Positions 59,086 through 63,731 of a stretch of DNA of 64,000 nt are shown one piece after another. The first letter of the stretch is position 1; every line of letters starts with the position of its first letter. The position numbers and the translations under genes are program-made. Origin of the DNA: Rhabditoides inermis (lineage: Eukaryota > Nematoda > Chromadorea > Rhabditida > Rhabditidae); assembly GCA_963966185.1 (NCBI GenBank), contig CAWZYM010000291.1, positions 124,001 to 188,000 of the forward strand. The letters run 5' to 3'. The notes under the pieces are model-generated. The model did no database searches. It was not told the DNA's origin and worked only from the letters and a program-made list of their open reading frames with translations.

Positions 59086-59909
59086 CTCCTCCCCTTGCAG
59101 GCTTCTGGACGTGGAGGTGTGTCTGGAGCAGATCACGGCGGACGCGGTGGTCAGGCAGTACGTGCTCATCTCCAGTCAGCAGACATATGTGTGCCGACAG
59201 GTAGGAGGGGCGGGGGGGGGAATCTCTGGTTTGTGCGTTGGGTGTTATCATCTATGCGTGGTTCAGGGTGAGAGTTATGTGTTGGATGCAGCGATTATTG
59301 ATGATAAGACAGTGAAGTGGGATGAGTATGTTGTGGGGTGCATATTTTTGGTGGCTTATGTTATCGGATTTTTTTGTGTTGGATAGATATTCTACTGACT
59401 CCAGATTTTTTGGCATTGTTCAGTGCGGTTCGGTGGAGTTTATAATTGTGGAATATTTCATTGTATGGTTGAATGATATGGTTTGCGCTTTATCCCAATT
59501 GGTGTTTTCATGTTATTGTGTATAGGTGAACGACGAGCCGTCTACAGTGATCCAGCGAGTGTCGTACAAGTACATGAAGAGCGCGGTCGCCCGACCAGAG
59601 CTGCCAAACACACTCGCCAGTGTCGGTGGGTGGAGAGAGGGGGGAGGGAGAGAGAGAGAGCGAGGGAGAGAGATAAATGAGAGAGAGAGAGATTGTCGTT
59701 TCAGAAGTGACGATGGACAACGATCACAAGAACAAGCAGTCGCACATTTGGTGCAGCCGCGCCGAGGTGAGCTGTGTGTTTGTCTGTTTACTTGTTTACT
59801 CGTTTGTTTGCAGGTGGCGAAGCGACTGGCTGAGAAAATGCAGCGTGCCAAGCACGAATACGATCACTCGAAGAGGACCCTTCATGAAGAAGGAGAGGGG
59901 GAGGAGTAG
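1085..59909 (+). CDS. vps13d: VPS13D-like bridge-like lipid transfer protein, complete gene, 111 exons, ~3,375 aa
   Basis: VPS13 proteins form a long hydrophobic groove that moves phospholipids between membranes at contact sites. VPS13D in particular is needed for mitochondrial size and clearance and for peroxisome formation. The first exon reads [18 protein letters not shown], and exons 1-3 match the VPS13D N-terminus ([11 protein letters not shown], then [10 protein letters not shown], then an EPW..KLSD stretch) better than VPS13A/C, which begin differently. A ricin-type lectin-like segment near exons 86-91 is also a VPS13D hallmark. I placed 111 exons joined by GT-AG introns with matching phases at every junction; summed length is 10,128 nt including the TAG. 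Start: ATG at 1085 just behind a TTTGAG acceptor. Human VPS13D is about 4,390 aa, so this is shorter, and I saw no UBA domain. Three introns contain antisense genes or a retrotransposon. Individual exon ends could be off by a few bases or use alternative sites, and a small exon may be missing in the longest introns. Confidence 0.93.
1346..1530 (-). repeat. tRNA-derived SINE-like fragment with Pol III A and B boxes
   Basis: On the minus strand, TGGCGCAACTGG (about 1500-1489) fits the Pol III A box exactly and GGTTCGGTTCC (about 1454-1444) matches ten of eleven B-box positions. The T arm and acceptor stem do not pair properly, so it is not a functional tRNA gene; a SINE head or a decayed tRNA copy is more likely. 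It lies in the first VPS13D intron, antisense to the gene. Confidence 0.4.
2411..3167. mobile_element. Tc1/mariner-like MITE, ~757 bp, TA-flanked inverted termini
   Basis: The left end reads TATAGTGTGTCCCCCGTTTT and continues CGAGGGCCAGCAG; the right end is its near inverse (CTGCTGGCCCTCGAAAACAG, then GGGAACCCACTATA). The element is bounded by TA, the target used by Tc1/mariner transposons, and has no coding capacity. Its termini resemble the copies at 44951 and 49387, so they likely share a transposase source elsewhere. It lies in a VPS13D intron. Confidence 0.75.
3297..3629 (+). repeat. Purine (GA)n intron of VPS13D
   Basis: This 333-nt intron is nearly all G and A from the GT donor until a short TCTTTCAG acceptor. 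Similar shorter GA tracts on the coding strand directly follow donors at many exons (for example 8535, 28271, 53591, 56963 and 61549). Long reading frames across this tract are artefacts of the repeat. Confidence 0.9.
6202..6300. repeat. Left end of a TATAGGGTATCCCCC repeat (solo terminus)
   Basis: TATAGGGTATCCCCCATTTT followed by CACGGTACGCAATTATCTC matches the left terminus of the element at 34419. I found no matching right end within this intron, so it is a truncated or decayed copy; the right boundary is arbitrary. Confidence 0.45.
8865..8896 (+). repeat. (TG)n microsatellite at a splice donor
   Basis: A run of TG dinucleotides starts at the donor of VPS13D exon 18 (CAG|gtgtgtg). Repeat-length change would leave the donor GT available in many registers. 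Confidence 0.85.
10061..10391. repeat. Long inverted repeat (hairpin), ~105-bp arms
   Basis: The left arm 10061-10164 (ATTATCTGTTAAAAAGTACT... ACCTGCGC) is the near-perfect inverse of 10287-10391 (GCGCAGGTTTGTGTTAGTAT... AACAGATAAT), separated by a 122-nt loop rich in CT. The arms differ at about two positions. A fragment of the arm recurs just outside at 10397. Transcribed as part of the VPS13D pre-mRNA it would form a long double-stranded RNA. It may be a foldback transposon or a head-to-head duplication; no coding sequence is present. Confidence 0.88.
14038..14180. repeat. Poly-G run and GC-rich stem-loop in VPS13D intron
   Basis: A long G run near 14080-14099 precedes a stem-loop: TGGCGTTCCTGTCC at about 14113-14126 pairs with GGACAGGAGCGCCA at about 14159-14172, with one G-U pair and a loop of about 32 nt. 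The function is unknown. Confidence 0.5.
14708..17082. other. Large VPS13D intron (2.4 kb) with no recognised gene
   Basis: AT-rich intron. It holds TATCGATCGAT-type palindromes near 15250 and 16480, a short tRNA-like stretch at 16281-16325 (A-box TAGCGTACTTGG and B-box GGTTCAATTCC, but spaced too closely for a tRNA), and no supported exon on either strand. Confidence 0.5.
18897..20942 (-). CDS. flp-27: FMRFamide-like neuropeptide precursor, flp-27-like, nested antisense in VPS13D
   Basis: Three exons read in phase on the minus strand: 20942-20886, 19584-19478 and 18954-18897. Exon 1 ([19 protein letters not shown]) is a hydrophobic signal peptide. Exon 2 carries a dibasic RR site, then [20 protein letters not shown]. 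Exon 3 completes the peptide across the splice junction as MGGRMRF-G-KR, giving glycine for C-terminal amidation and a KR processing site, then a short acidic tail ending YPEEY and a TGA. C. elegans FLP-27 has the same DI..ELKGK.LGGRMRFG layout, so this is a confident orthology call. The predicted product is one amidated peptide acting as a secreted neuromodulator. The precursor is about 73 aa, normal for a single-copy flp gene. It lies wholly within the VPS13D intron 17698-21717 on the opposite strand. Confidence 0.88.
21803..23244. other. Large VPS13D intron (1.4 kb) with no recognised gene
   Basis: I found no exon or complete repeat that I could support on either strand. Short minus-strand reading frames near 22240-22680 have no signal peptide, domain or splice context. 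Confidence 0.4.
26536..26624. repeat. 27-bp tandem repeat, ~3.3 copies
   Basis: The unit TCGAATGCGCTCTCGCACCG plus GGCAGTG repeats head to tail with no differences in the complete copies; the last partial copy diverges (TCAAATGAGCAG). It lies in the VPS13D intron 26076-27329. The perfect copies imply recent expansion. Confidence 0.9.
26817..27055. repeat. Degenerate ~34-bp tandem repeat (CAATAGTGGCAATTGGTTGAG-like)
   Basis: Seven or eight diverged units start near 26817, 26852, 26885, 26919, 26957, 26989, 27021 and 27043. The shared core resembles CAATAGTGcCAATtGgtTGAG. Spacing varies from 22 to 38 bp. It looks like an old minisatellite in the same intron as the 27-bp repeat. Confidence 0.55.
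34419..35070. mobile_element. Decayed MITE of the TATAGGGTATCCCCC family with internal palindromes
   Basis: The left end TATAGGGTATCC(C)n...GTTCACGGTACGGCA is mirrored at the right by TTGCCGTACCGTGAAAATGG followed by GGGAT, after which the terminal bases diverge. Inside are two strong hairpins: CTCACAATTCCC pairing with GGGAATTGTGAG (about 34672-34703) and GGGCGGCGC pairing with GCGCCGCCC (34894-34914). No coding capacity. It is located between VPS13D exons 61 and 62. Confidence 0.6.
36993..42755 (-). CDS. NeSL-like non-LTR retrotransposon polyprotein, 1,920 aa, intact ORF
   Basis: A single open frame with no stops or frameshifts. Order from the N-terminus: a region with hydrophobic stretches; an 11-residue PPLVYE repeat (about residues 195-275); a CxxC zinc motif (KCGGCNC, about 450) and a C2H2 finger (CRVCNEVF...HAKKTH, about 500); a Ulp1-type cysteine protease with His in NNHWMLVV (about 818), Asp in VYDP and Cys in NCGLRI (about 880); reverse transcriptase with [25 protein letters not shown] and the catalytic FADD (about 1328); a C-terminal Cys/His finger (CSVCNERK...H...C, about 1705); and a PD-(D/E)xK endonuclease (RPDIVL...[10 protein letters not shown], about 1775-1795). 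Ulp1 protease plus R2-like endonuclease is the defining layout of the NeSL group of nematodes. Being intact, it may be recent and active. It inserted antisense in the VPS13D intron 36684-43158. Confidence 0.88.
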   Translation of the reverse strand: MTQAVIMRAPGRCSVTSVVFGLSTMILIGYLLITVLYHVADPIQHVPDFERSCVPHVFTARLSSHALVALCSSKDLRKSDSVSGSAKAMSTSSDLFVLCIGSCVGISGGVCLGPSRTASSRPRLLIGDTSHFDLRDIDYRIAFGGVCFTRLGVTVIARDCGCLTGPLQCSPFLLSWSATICIDCPRENEITGRKTDTVVPPLVYEVYIVDPPLVYEVYTVDPPLVYEVYTVVPPLVYEVYTVVPPLVYEENTVVPPLVYEEYTDFPPLVYEETKFDPPLIKEAKGYDWITLTASQWLQYIYLFCNDLIVRLVVGVIYPPLVQVISDISVICAEIDEMVFEKDIFTPEQNDVDSKRVGVNRAGSILSLILASILWSQEWMQKSERLTRRLRVKTRRHLQKMQEILHQIQHRPVYSDPLLFYGGGDEMITDDTVFDTVTKRVRMLAPLAAKVKCGGCNCVLMGDARVYAMGRHYQKNAKKAYPCPWREQMDLEPGTKIKMYMEFVCRVCNEVFDTVGNATVHAKKTHPEMERFEMSQEEMRKEKMEKRHAAYAERRKQSSQCDDEAETSQSADPPSQTESIAHSQSVSGGNGRKRKRVDGSAQTKRVRTEPLEVIDRSMNEAETQSEPGNDAADHSRADVVRENENGEERPHASRDTALIRESEEMSGIESSQLSAGVTVREERSQSDLPTSEEASQDGPVEQYQSMESITESGNEHVDASSSMEDEPAMQGNDEFEEYRVQSELTRSAMACLNHSEGTNSRMSNQAIHAYLISRYRNTSTYVMNPAIVRGVIWKYKGSEIALCNAMRDARYSKVVLPYHYNNHWMLVVADKSHSTTTVYDPRQCNSIDNRSIDKLERLFGSEIQYAEPATYSRQERMEMNCGLRIVMILEQLIDNRPLFHSIGELEQLRVRMRTTIHNERTSQIPKLMDIDLSHMQVNPMPLPVKGSWLEKLNQTTSFEQVEYVADQFVKFAYLKRKERHAEACKLLEDELPSCEALADRTIQPKQNKKRQGCAPRKQNDLRILYKENKAHAVKRILGEESKDCEIGINKVESYFRKTTTVAPCDYDAVRRLAANLSKLNISGSLLRRFGQNEVMTVLKNKPNTAPGPDGTMYSDLILADPEGLFITELFNRCMREQRIPKIWKETNTSLIYKKGDEMDIENWRPISLMNVLYKVYTGLLTKRMCAIKGMISDCQKGFTNREGTLENIALLRTPIQHVKAIKGDICVSWLDLANAFGSVPHIAILEALRALGFPPEFRHIIADLYDGASFRVNTKHDQTKSISMNAGVKQGDPISPILFNIVLEMIIRAHLKRVKPMEILGQRFSLLAFADDMAVITKNHSDMQYQLERMAADANQINLIFKPRKCGTLTIQKGRVITKETKMYDQCITVLGESDSYKYLGVNVGFRDIIEPTESLEHMKIDMRKLAAARGSLSGDQLRDAIKTFVISRLYYFAMNDKLAMSSIDELERTLATTVAHIQNVKGGVPKPYLYCSKGYHMQHPKDIMYTGNINTTMKLLWSDDDYIKNVFWNLLEYISVTWIGVQEAITLDKKEMCARYLNDEQLGYRIGSYGSRTNVMRNCREAVRHFRKTMHVFDVKCVNGELVVEMQATPASKKSITDRKMKHLLKRRITCALDECNIERMSTEYSMIGNNFDMFVQDNRNVKILRGKLPQAVTVSAIEWRHRALLDNLPLKGSRFNSKNAESDKMCSVCNERKIETLAHVLNGCEAHLKTGVTDRHNNIQDIIVAAAEKSAVNQNAWIETDTRNAIDGGNLRPDIVLKRESEKEVVIVDVRVSFGKGIESFHNAAADKIDKYTVIAETYKGLGYKVSLHPFLVSSLGDYWKENDSAMKALGIPKTEWNDLISQIQCETLAFSKAIYYLHTLGESYNPKYGNTRPEKALKMIARYKDRYERTRLQREVGQ
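41930..42175 (-). repeat. 33-bp tandem repeat coding PPLVYE units inside the retrotransposon
   Basis: Seven copies of PPLVYE at 11-residue spacing plus a diverged PPLIKE, within the retrotransposon ORF. The DNA units are almost identical, so the array expanded recently and in frame. The role is unknown; proline-tyrosine motifs of this kind can bind WW or SH2-like domains, but that is speculation. Confidence 0.92.
42788..42912 (+). repeat. (GA)n tract next to the retrotransposon 5' end
   Basis: About 125 bp of GAGAGA with few interruptions sits directly beyond the retrotransposon's first codon. It resembles the GA tracts of other VPS13D introns and so may be host sequence at the insertion point. 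Confidence 0.85.
44951..45344. mobile_element. Tc1/mariner-like MITE, 394 bp (copy 1)
   Basis: TATAGTGGGTCCCCCATTTT at the left and CCAAAACGGGGGACCCACTA TA at the right form terminal inverted repeats of about 28 bp including GCGGTAGGC/GCCTACCGC, flanked by TA. There is no open frame of note. It shares nearly all its interior with the copy at 49387. Confidence 0.88.
45684..45762 (+). repeat. (GA)n tract flanked by a duplicated splice donor
   Basis: GAGCGGTGAGCC occurs at the exon 73 donor (about 45679) and again at about 45755 after the GA run. Either copy could serve as a donor. Use of the second would insert GA-encoded Arg/Glu residues. Confidence 0.6.
49387..49863. mobile_element. Tc1/mariner-like MITE, 477 bp (copy 2)
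   Basis: Same inverted termini as the 44951 copy, flanked by TA inside a TATATATA run. Relative to copy 1 it has about 80 extra bases near 49505-49580, including ACCGGTCGACCGGT, so copy 1 is probably an internal-deletion derivative or this one gained sequence. It lies just downstream of VPS13D exon 85. Confidence 0.9.
50520..50824 (-). CDS. Small protein with mitochondrial-presequence-like start, nested antisense (gene 3 of cluster)
   Basis: Three exons join in phase: 50824-50776, 50686-50665 and 50619-50520. The product is about 57 aa. It starts [17 protein letters not shown], an arginine-rich and acid-free amphipathic stretch typical of mitochondrial presequences, continues with an Ala-rich helix ([16 protein letters not shown]) and ends in a Gly-rich, Cys-ended tail. 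TAG at 50520. The ATG lies one base behind a TAG acceptor-like site, suggesting trans-splicing. I do not recognise the family. The 22-nt middle exon is the weak point. It lies in the VPS13D intron 50483-53197, about 200 bp downstream of the next antisense gene. Confidence 0.5.
51023..52034 (-). CDS. Unrecognised protein with presequence-like N-terminus and KE-rich segment, nested antisense (gene 2 of cluster)
   Basis: Supported exons in phase order: 52034-51969, 51920-51823 (frame ends in TAG), 51822-51666, 51625-51360, 51320-51224, 51171-51103, 51060-51023 (TGA). The first exon reads [20 protein letters not shown] and needs one preceding base from an upstream exon to make an ATG. Next comes [16 protein letters not shown], then a Lys/Glu-rich stretch, then [19 protein letters not shown] and [13 protein letters not shown], and two similar exon ends (TVDSGTKN and TAHSGTKN) that suggest an exon duplication. 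An in-frame TAG at 51823-51825 separates the N-terminal part from the KE-rich part; I could not find a splice that removes it neatly. It could be two genes, a broken gene, an error or a missed intron. The 51625 acceptor is also uncertain. No family recognised. Confidence 0.45.
52584..53008 (-). CDS. Small protein with mitochondrial-presequence-like start, nested antisense (gene 1 of cluster)
   Basis: Three exons in phase: 53008-52936, 52880-52671, 52627-52584 (TAG), giving a protein of about 108 aa. The start [20 protein letters not shown] is Arg-rich, acid-free and amphipathic, as in mitochondrial presequences, with ALATKG as a possible cleavage region. The rest is a small helical, Ala/Lys/Ser-rich body ([34 protein letters not shown] at the end) with two cysteines in [16 protein letters not shown], spaced like a CX6C pair. 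I do not recognise the family. Introns are 55 and 43 nt. It is the upstream member of three same-strand genes inside one VPS13D intron. Confidence 0.68.
54613..55309. other. AT-rich VPS13D intron, no feature recognised
   Basis: No exon or terminal repeat seen on either strand; runs of T and A predominate. Confidence 0.5.
57653..57697. repeat. (TA)n microsatellite
   Basis: Uninterrupted TA dinucleotides within a GA-rich VPS13D intron between exons 104 and 105. Confidence 0.95.
58571..58862. mobile_element. Terminal-inverted-repeat element with a tRNA-like core, ~292 bp
   Basis: The ends ACGAGGAGTGTCGTTAGAGC and CACACTCTCGG(A/T)TCCGAAC are inverted at the right end with about one mismatch over 38 bp. 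On the minus strand the interior (about 58685-58615) has TGGCCTAGTGGTTAGCGC, a good Pol III A box, and downstream GGTCCGTGCACTCC, a weakened B box, followed by TTTTT. It thus combines a MITE-like frame with a tRNA-derived, SINE-like core. It sits in the intron between VPS13D exons 106 and 107. Confidence 0.65.
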
Positions 59910-60450
59910 AAGGAGCAGGAGGAGGAGGAGGGGGGAAGGAGCAGAGGAAGATCGCAATAGGAGATGACAGTGTTTCTGTTGTGTTGACTGTAGATCGCAT
60001 GTTTATGGTTTATTATTTCGGCTTTTATTTCTTCCCATGAACTAGTCTTCCCTCTTTCTATTGGCTAATTTATTCACATATGCTATTGCGTTTTCGTATG
60101 GGTAGCTTTACTTTTGTTGTTGTTGTTGTTTTAAGCGAACTTGTTTTCATAATAGCGAGCGAATTCTGGATTGATTGATGATATTGCTTGGATGTATTGA
60201 TGGTTTGGTATTGATTGATTGGATTCAGTTGTCATCTTCTCTCTATTGGTTTGCAATGTCCGCCTCACTTTAGCTCTGTGATACACGAGAAATATGCAAG
60301 GCAACAAAGTAATATTTAATAAAGATATTTATGTTTAATCAATAATGTATTTATTGGTAGTATTATTGAGAGGTTACGGTATCCTCTGTGATTATCTTTT
60401 CTCCTCAAAATACGCCATTTTGAGTACTGTAAATAAGTACCGTACTTTAG
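59910..60450 (+). other. VPS13D 3' region with poly-A signal, then intercistronic gap
   Basis: AATAAA at 60318-60323 lies about 410 bp after the VPS13D stop and about 130 bp before the next ATG. The ATG at 60451 directly follows TACTTTAG, an acceptor with no upstream exon needed, as expected for a trans-spliced downstream cistron. A GTTGTTGTTGTT run is at about 60115. Confidence 0.6.
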
Positions 60451-60769
60451 ATGAAGAAACAGTACGGATTCCGGGTGTTTGTTGCATCCTCCATTTTCAC
60501 CACCATCACTATTGGTCAGTTGATAATTAATTTGTTCTTTTTTCGGTCACTTATCGATTTATTGATTTTTAGGCCTGGTTTTGTGGGACGAGGCGCGTCA
60601 GAGGGAACGGCGACAGGAGGGCGTTAAGTATAGGTGGGTGGGCGGAGTCTGTGGGGGCGGGGCTTATATGTATGCGTTCAGACTGAATTCGATCCAGCAG
60701 AAGTCGAACATGGCCGAGTACGAGATGCAGAAGCAGCGCTACGAGGAATACAAGAAGGAGCACGAGTAG
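60451..60769 (+). CDS. pet117: PET117-like cytochrome c oxidase assembly protein
   Basis: Exons 60451-60514, 60573-60633 and 60682-60769 join in phase to give about 70 aa ending in TAG. An N-terminal hydrophobic segment (FRVFVASSIFTTITIGLVLW) is followed by WDEARQRERRQEGVKYR and a charged coiled helix. PET117 proteins are small inner-membrane-anchored mitochondrial proteins needed for heme A synthase and complex IV assembly; they share one N-terminal membrane segment and then a W(D)xxRxRxGV motif, which is what this shows. Human PET117 is 81 aa. The match is short, so another small single-pass mitochondrial protein is possible. It is the second plus-strand gene after VPS13D. Confidence 0.62.
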
Positions 60770-61017
60770 ATCAGCTGATCGACAGCTGATTGTCAGCTGA
60801 TCGCTTCCGGTTATCCGCTCTCTCTGACACGGGTCGCCCGTTTAGTGTGTGTTGTAGTGTAGTAGTGTTTCTAGGTTGTTGATTTGTTGTGTTTACGCGA
60901 TAAAGGTTTTTTTAACGTGGGATGACGATATGCTGCTAAATACGAAACTGGTTCTGCGGCCATCTGGAATATCTAACTGATCCCTATGGATTGATATTGA
61001 ATGATGTGGTTATCTAG

Positions 61018-62404
61018 ATGAGGTGCGCGGAGCCGCTGGCTGCAGTGGCGCGGGCGGCGAAGGGACCGGCTGCGAGACAGATCAGGTGGGAGGGGAGGTT
61101 GATAAATGATAAGGGATCATGTTGAATGGATGAATGGGTTATTGGTAGTCCAGCTGTGTTGAAACCCCTTGCGACTGATATTGAGTGAGTGTCGAGCACT
61201 CGAGACAAGTATGTTCGAAGTTTGATATGTAACGTTTTTCAAATCAAATAATTTATCCGTAATGATAAAGTGTTGAGCTTTCAAGGTGATAGCGCCGGAA
61301 GGAAAGCTTGTCTCGGGTCTCTTGTTTCGCATATATTTTCGTGTTCATTCGCATTTACTATTGTTTCGGATGATCATGTTGAATCATGATCATAATTTTA
61401 TTGATCATGTTGAATGGATAAGATGATAATTGGTAGTTAATCTGTTGAATTCGTGCATTTACAATGTTTTAGGCTGTCGAGCACTGCGCCGGCCCGGCCA
61501 GAGATTCGGGAGGAGAAGTGGAAGCAGGACACGGTGTACCTGTATCAGGTGAGGGAGGGGGGAGAGAGAGGAGGGAGAGGGAGGAGAGAGAAAGGGGAAG
61601 GAAGAGGGAGAGAGAGGGGGGAGGGAGGGAGAGGGAGAGAGGGAGGGAGGGAGGGAGAGGGAGAGAGGGAGGGAGAGAGAGTTGTGTTGTTTCAGTTCCC
61701 GAAGCCCCCTGTCGTGCCCAACTTCTCTCCGTTTGCAGTCAAGGTGGAGACGTACATGCGAGCCAACAAGATCAACTATGAGGTGGGAGGGGAGGGGACT
61801 CGGTGTCAGATGAACGGGTCTTTTATTAAAATACATATCAATATACTCATCTCATTACCATATCGAATTTGTTCATCCAATATGTTAAGCGCATGAAACT
61901 TATCTCTAAAAACTTTGGCTCATGAGAATAATTGTCGATGGTTTCGATGTGGCTGACTGTTGCAGACGCGGGAGTCGTACCGCGCCCGATCGGAATACGG
62001 TCTGATCCCATTCGTGGAGCTGAACGGACAGCACATCGCAGACTCGCAGATCATACTCGACAAGCTGGGAGAACACTTCAAGATTGAGGTATGTGGACAC
62101 AACTGCGAGCAACAAGATTATTGAAATAACGAGCACCAATGGTTGTTTTGTGCTGGTGAGTGGTGAAACGGAGTTTTTATGGGGCAGTAGACTGCAATCA
62201 AGTTGTTGTAGGATATTGCGAGTTGTAATTGGGGTAGAATAGATGGGATGATTTAAAAGTAGCAGATTGTTGTGCCTTCATGGAATTGTGTTTTAATAAT
62301 GTTCTGATAGTAATTGCATCGGTGAAACAGATTATTATCGGGAAATGAAAACATGGTTTCTGGCACTTATCATGTGGAAGTGACAGCGGGAAGAGGGAAG
62401 GAGA

Positions 62405-62435
<31 letters not shown>

Positions 62436-62912
62436 TGCTTCTCTCTTTGCAGAACCCCCTGTCTGGTTCCGATCGCGGCACGGCTCGCGCTCTCGAAATG
62501 ATGCTCGACAAGAACACACACTTGTGAGGGTTTTATCATATTATGTTTTTTTTGGCTTTCAGTGCGTTTCAATGTATTCTACGTAATGTTCAAAAATGAG
62601 TTTGTTTAATCTGATAATATGTTTCGTGGTCATTACCTTTGAGGTAGATGTATTCCCAGTCCAATTGTAAGATAGCTTTGCCATCACTAATACATACTTG
62701 TGTTTCGAATTGATTGGCTATTGATTGGCTATTGATTGCTCATAGCTTGTATGGTTGCAGTGCTCTGGTGGCTGACCGCTCGAAGCGAGCCGAGCAGATG
62801 ATGTCCCGTCCCATCTCGGGCATGCCCCTCCCGAGGTTCATCACTGACGTCATCGCCGGACAGATGAAGAACATGGTGGGGGAGAGGGAGGGAGGGAGGG
62901 AGGAGAGAGAGC

Positions 62913-62944
<32 letters not shown>

Positions 62945-63479
62945 AAGAGCTGAGGAGGAGGGTGGAGCGGGAGGGGGAGAGAGAGAGAGGAGAGAGAATG
63001 GACGATTTCAGATGTCAAAGCGCGCCCGCAACGCTCTGGGGCGGCTGTCTGACGACGAGGTGGGTGGAATTTGGTGAATCTACCGTAGCCATGTCATTGA
63101 CTGCCGTATAGTTTATAGTTTGTAGTTTGCTTTGTTGGAACTTTTCCTATTGTAAGATGCGCGGTGTGATTCGCAAGGATCTTACGGCGGTGGCAGACAT
63201 TCTCGGAGAGAAGCGCTTCCTCTTCGGAAACAAGGTCACCAGGGTAAGTAAGAGGTACTGTAGGGTGAATCCTCGGAGGGTACTGTAAGGAGTACTGTAG
63301 TTGTCACCTTCTCGTTTCAGGCTGACTGCACTGTGTTCGGCCATCTGGGAGTGATGTACTATCTCCCCTTCCGTCAGTATGGCTCGGATATCTTGGATGA
63401 CGAGCTTCCTCTGCTGAGGGACTATGTCGCCCGCATGAGACAGCACTTCTATCCCGACTGGAAGCACAACGACCTCTAA
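61018..63479 (+). CDS. Failed axon connections / CDR-type GST-fold protein, 277 aa
   Basis: Nine exons in phase: 61018-61085, 61473-61548, 61696-61782, 61966-62088, 62453-62523, 62761-62875, 63012-63059, 63157-63243, 63321-63479 (TAA). Residues from about 45 carry the family signature TVYLYQFPKPP, then VPNFSPFAVKVETYMRANKI and GLIPFVELNGQHIADSQII, a GST/metaxin-like thioredoxin half; the C-terminal helical half contains KVTRADCTVFGHLGVM and ends HFYPDWKH. This fits the failed axon connections (FAXC)/nematode cadmium-responsive (CDR) family. No classical GST catalytic Tyr/Ser is evident, so enzymatic activity is unknown. The first 30 residues (MRCAEPLAAVARAAKG... RLSSTAP) look like a mitochondrial presequence rather than the membrane anchor usual in some relatives. 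The ATG directly follows TATCTAG, a likely trans-splice site 248 bp after the previous stop. Confidence 0.85.
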
Positions 63480-63731
63480 ACACGGTAGCCGTCTTGGGGA
63501 TACTGTAGCGTGTACAGTACTCGGTGCTTGCTGGGCCTAGTTGAGTAGAATAGATTCTTGTACTGCCGTTCTGTGTTTGCTGTTGATTGCGATGGATAAA
63601 TTATTTATAAGTTGTGCACCTTGGAAGTTGGTGCATCGTGGTGTGGTGATGAAAATGAACGTGAAGCGCACTGAAGAACGCTGTAATATCTGTGATATGT
63701 GTGATTGTTGTTGTGTATGTGTGCATGTAGT
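63480..63731 (+). other. Gap between fax-like gene and next gene
   Basis: 252 bp. There is no perfect AATAAA; GATAAA at about 63594 could serve as a poly-A signal. CATGTAG ends one base before the next ATG, so a trans-splice site at about 63730 is plausible. Confidence 0.45.

Larger units (their letters stand above)
53520..59909 (+). other. vps13d: VPS13D exons 92-111: APT1/ATG2_C-like and PH-like C-terminus
   Basis: Exons: 53520-53590, 53711-53809, 54095-54172, 54294-54392, 54508-54612, 55310-55424, 55788-55871, 56363-56452, 56648-56742, 56888-56962, 57071-57153, 57222-57274, 57536-57618, 57773-57829, 58179-58273, 58909-59028, 59101-59200, 59526-59625, 59705-59766, 59814-59909. VPS13 C-termini hold an APT1-like barrel, a four-helix ATG2_C (DH-like) segment and a PH domain used for membrane docking. 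Seen: [17 protein letters not shown] (family motif NPhGLhxxhxxG), then [37 protein letters not shown] and LFDLVEG, the glycine-spaced pattern of ATG2_[27 protein letters not shown] and the final helix [13 protein letters not shown] fit the PH-like end. TAG stop at 59907. Confidence 0.88.
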
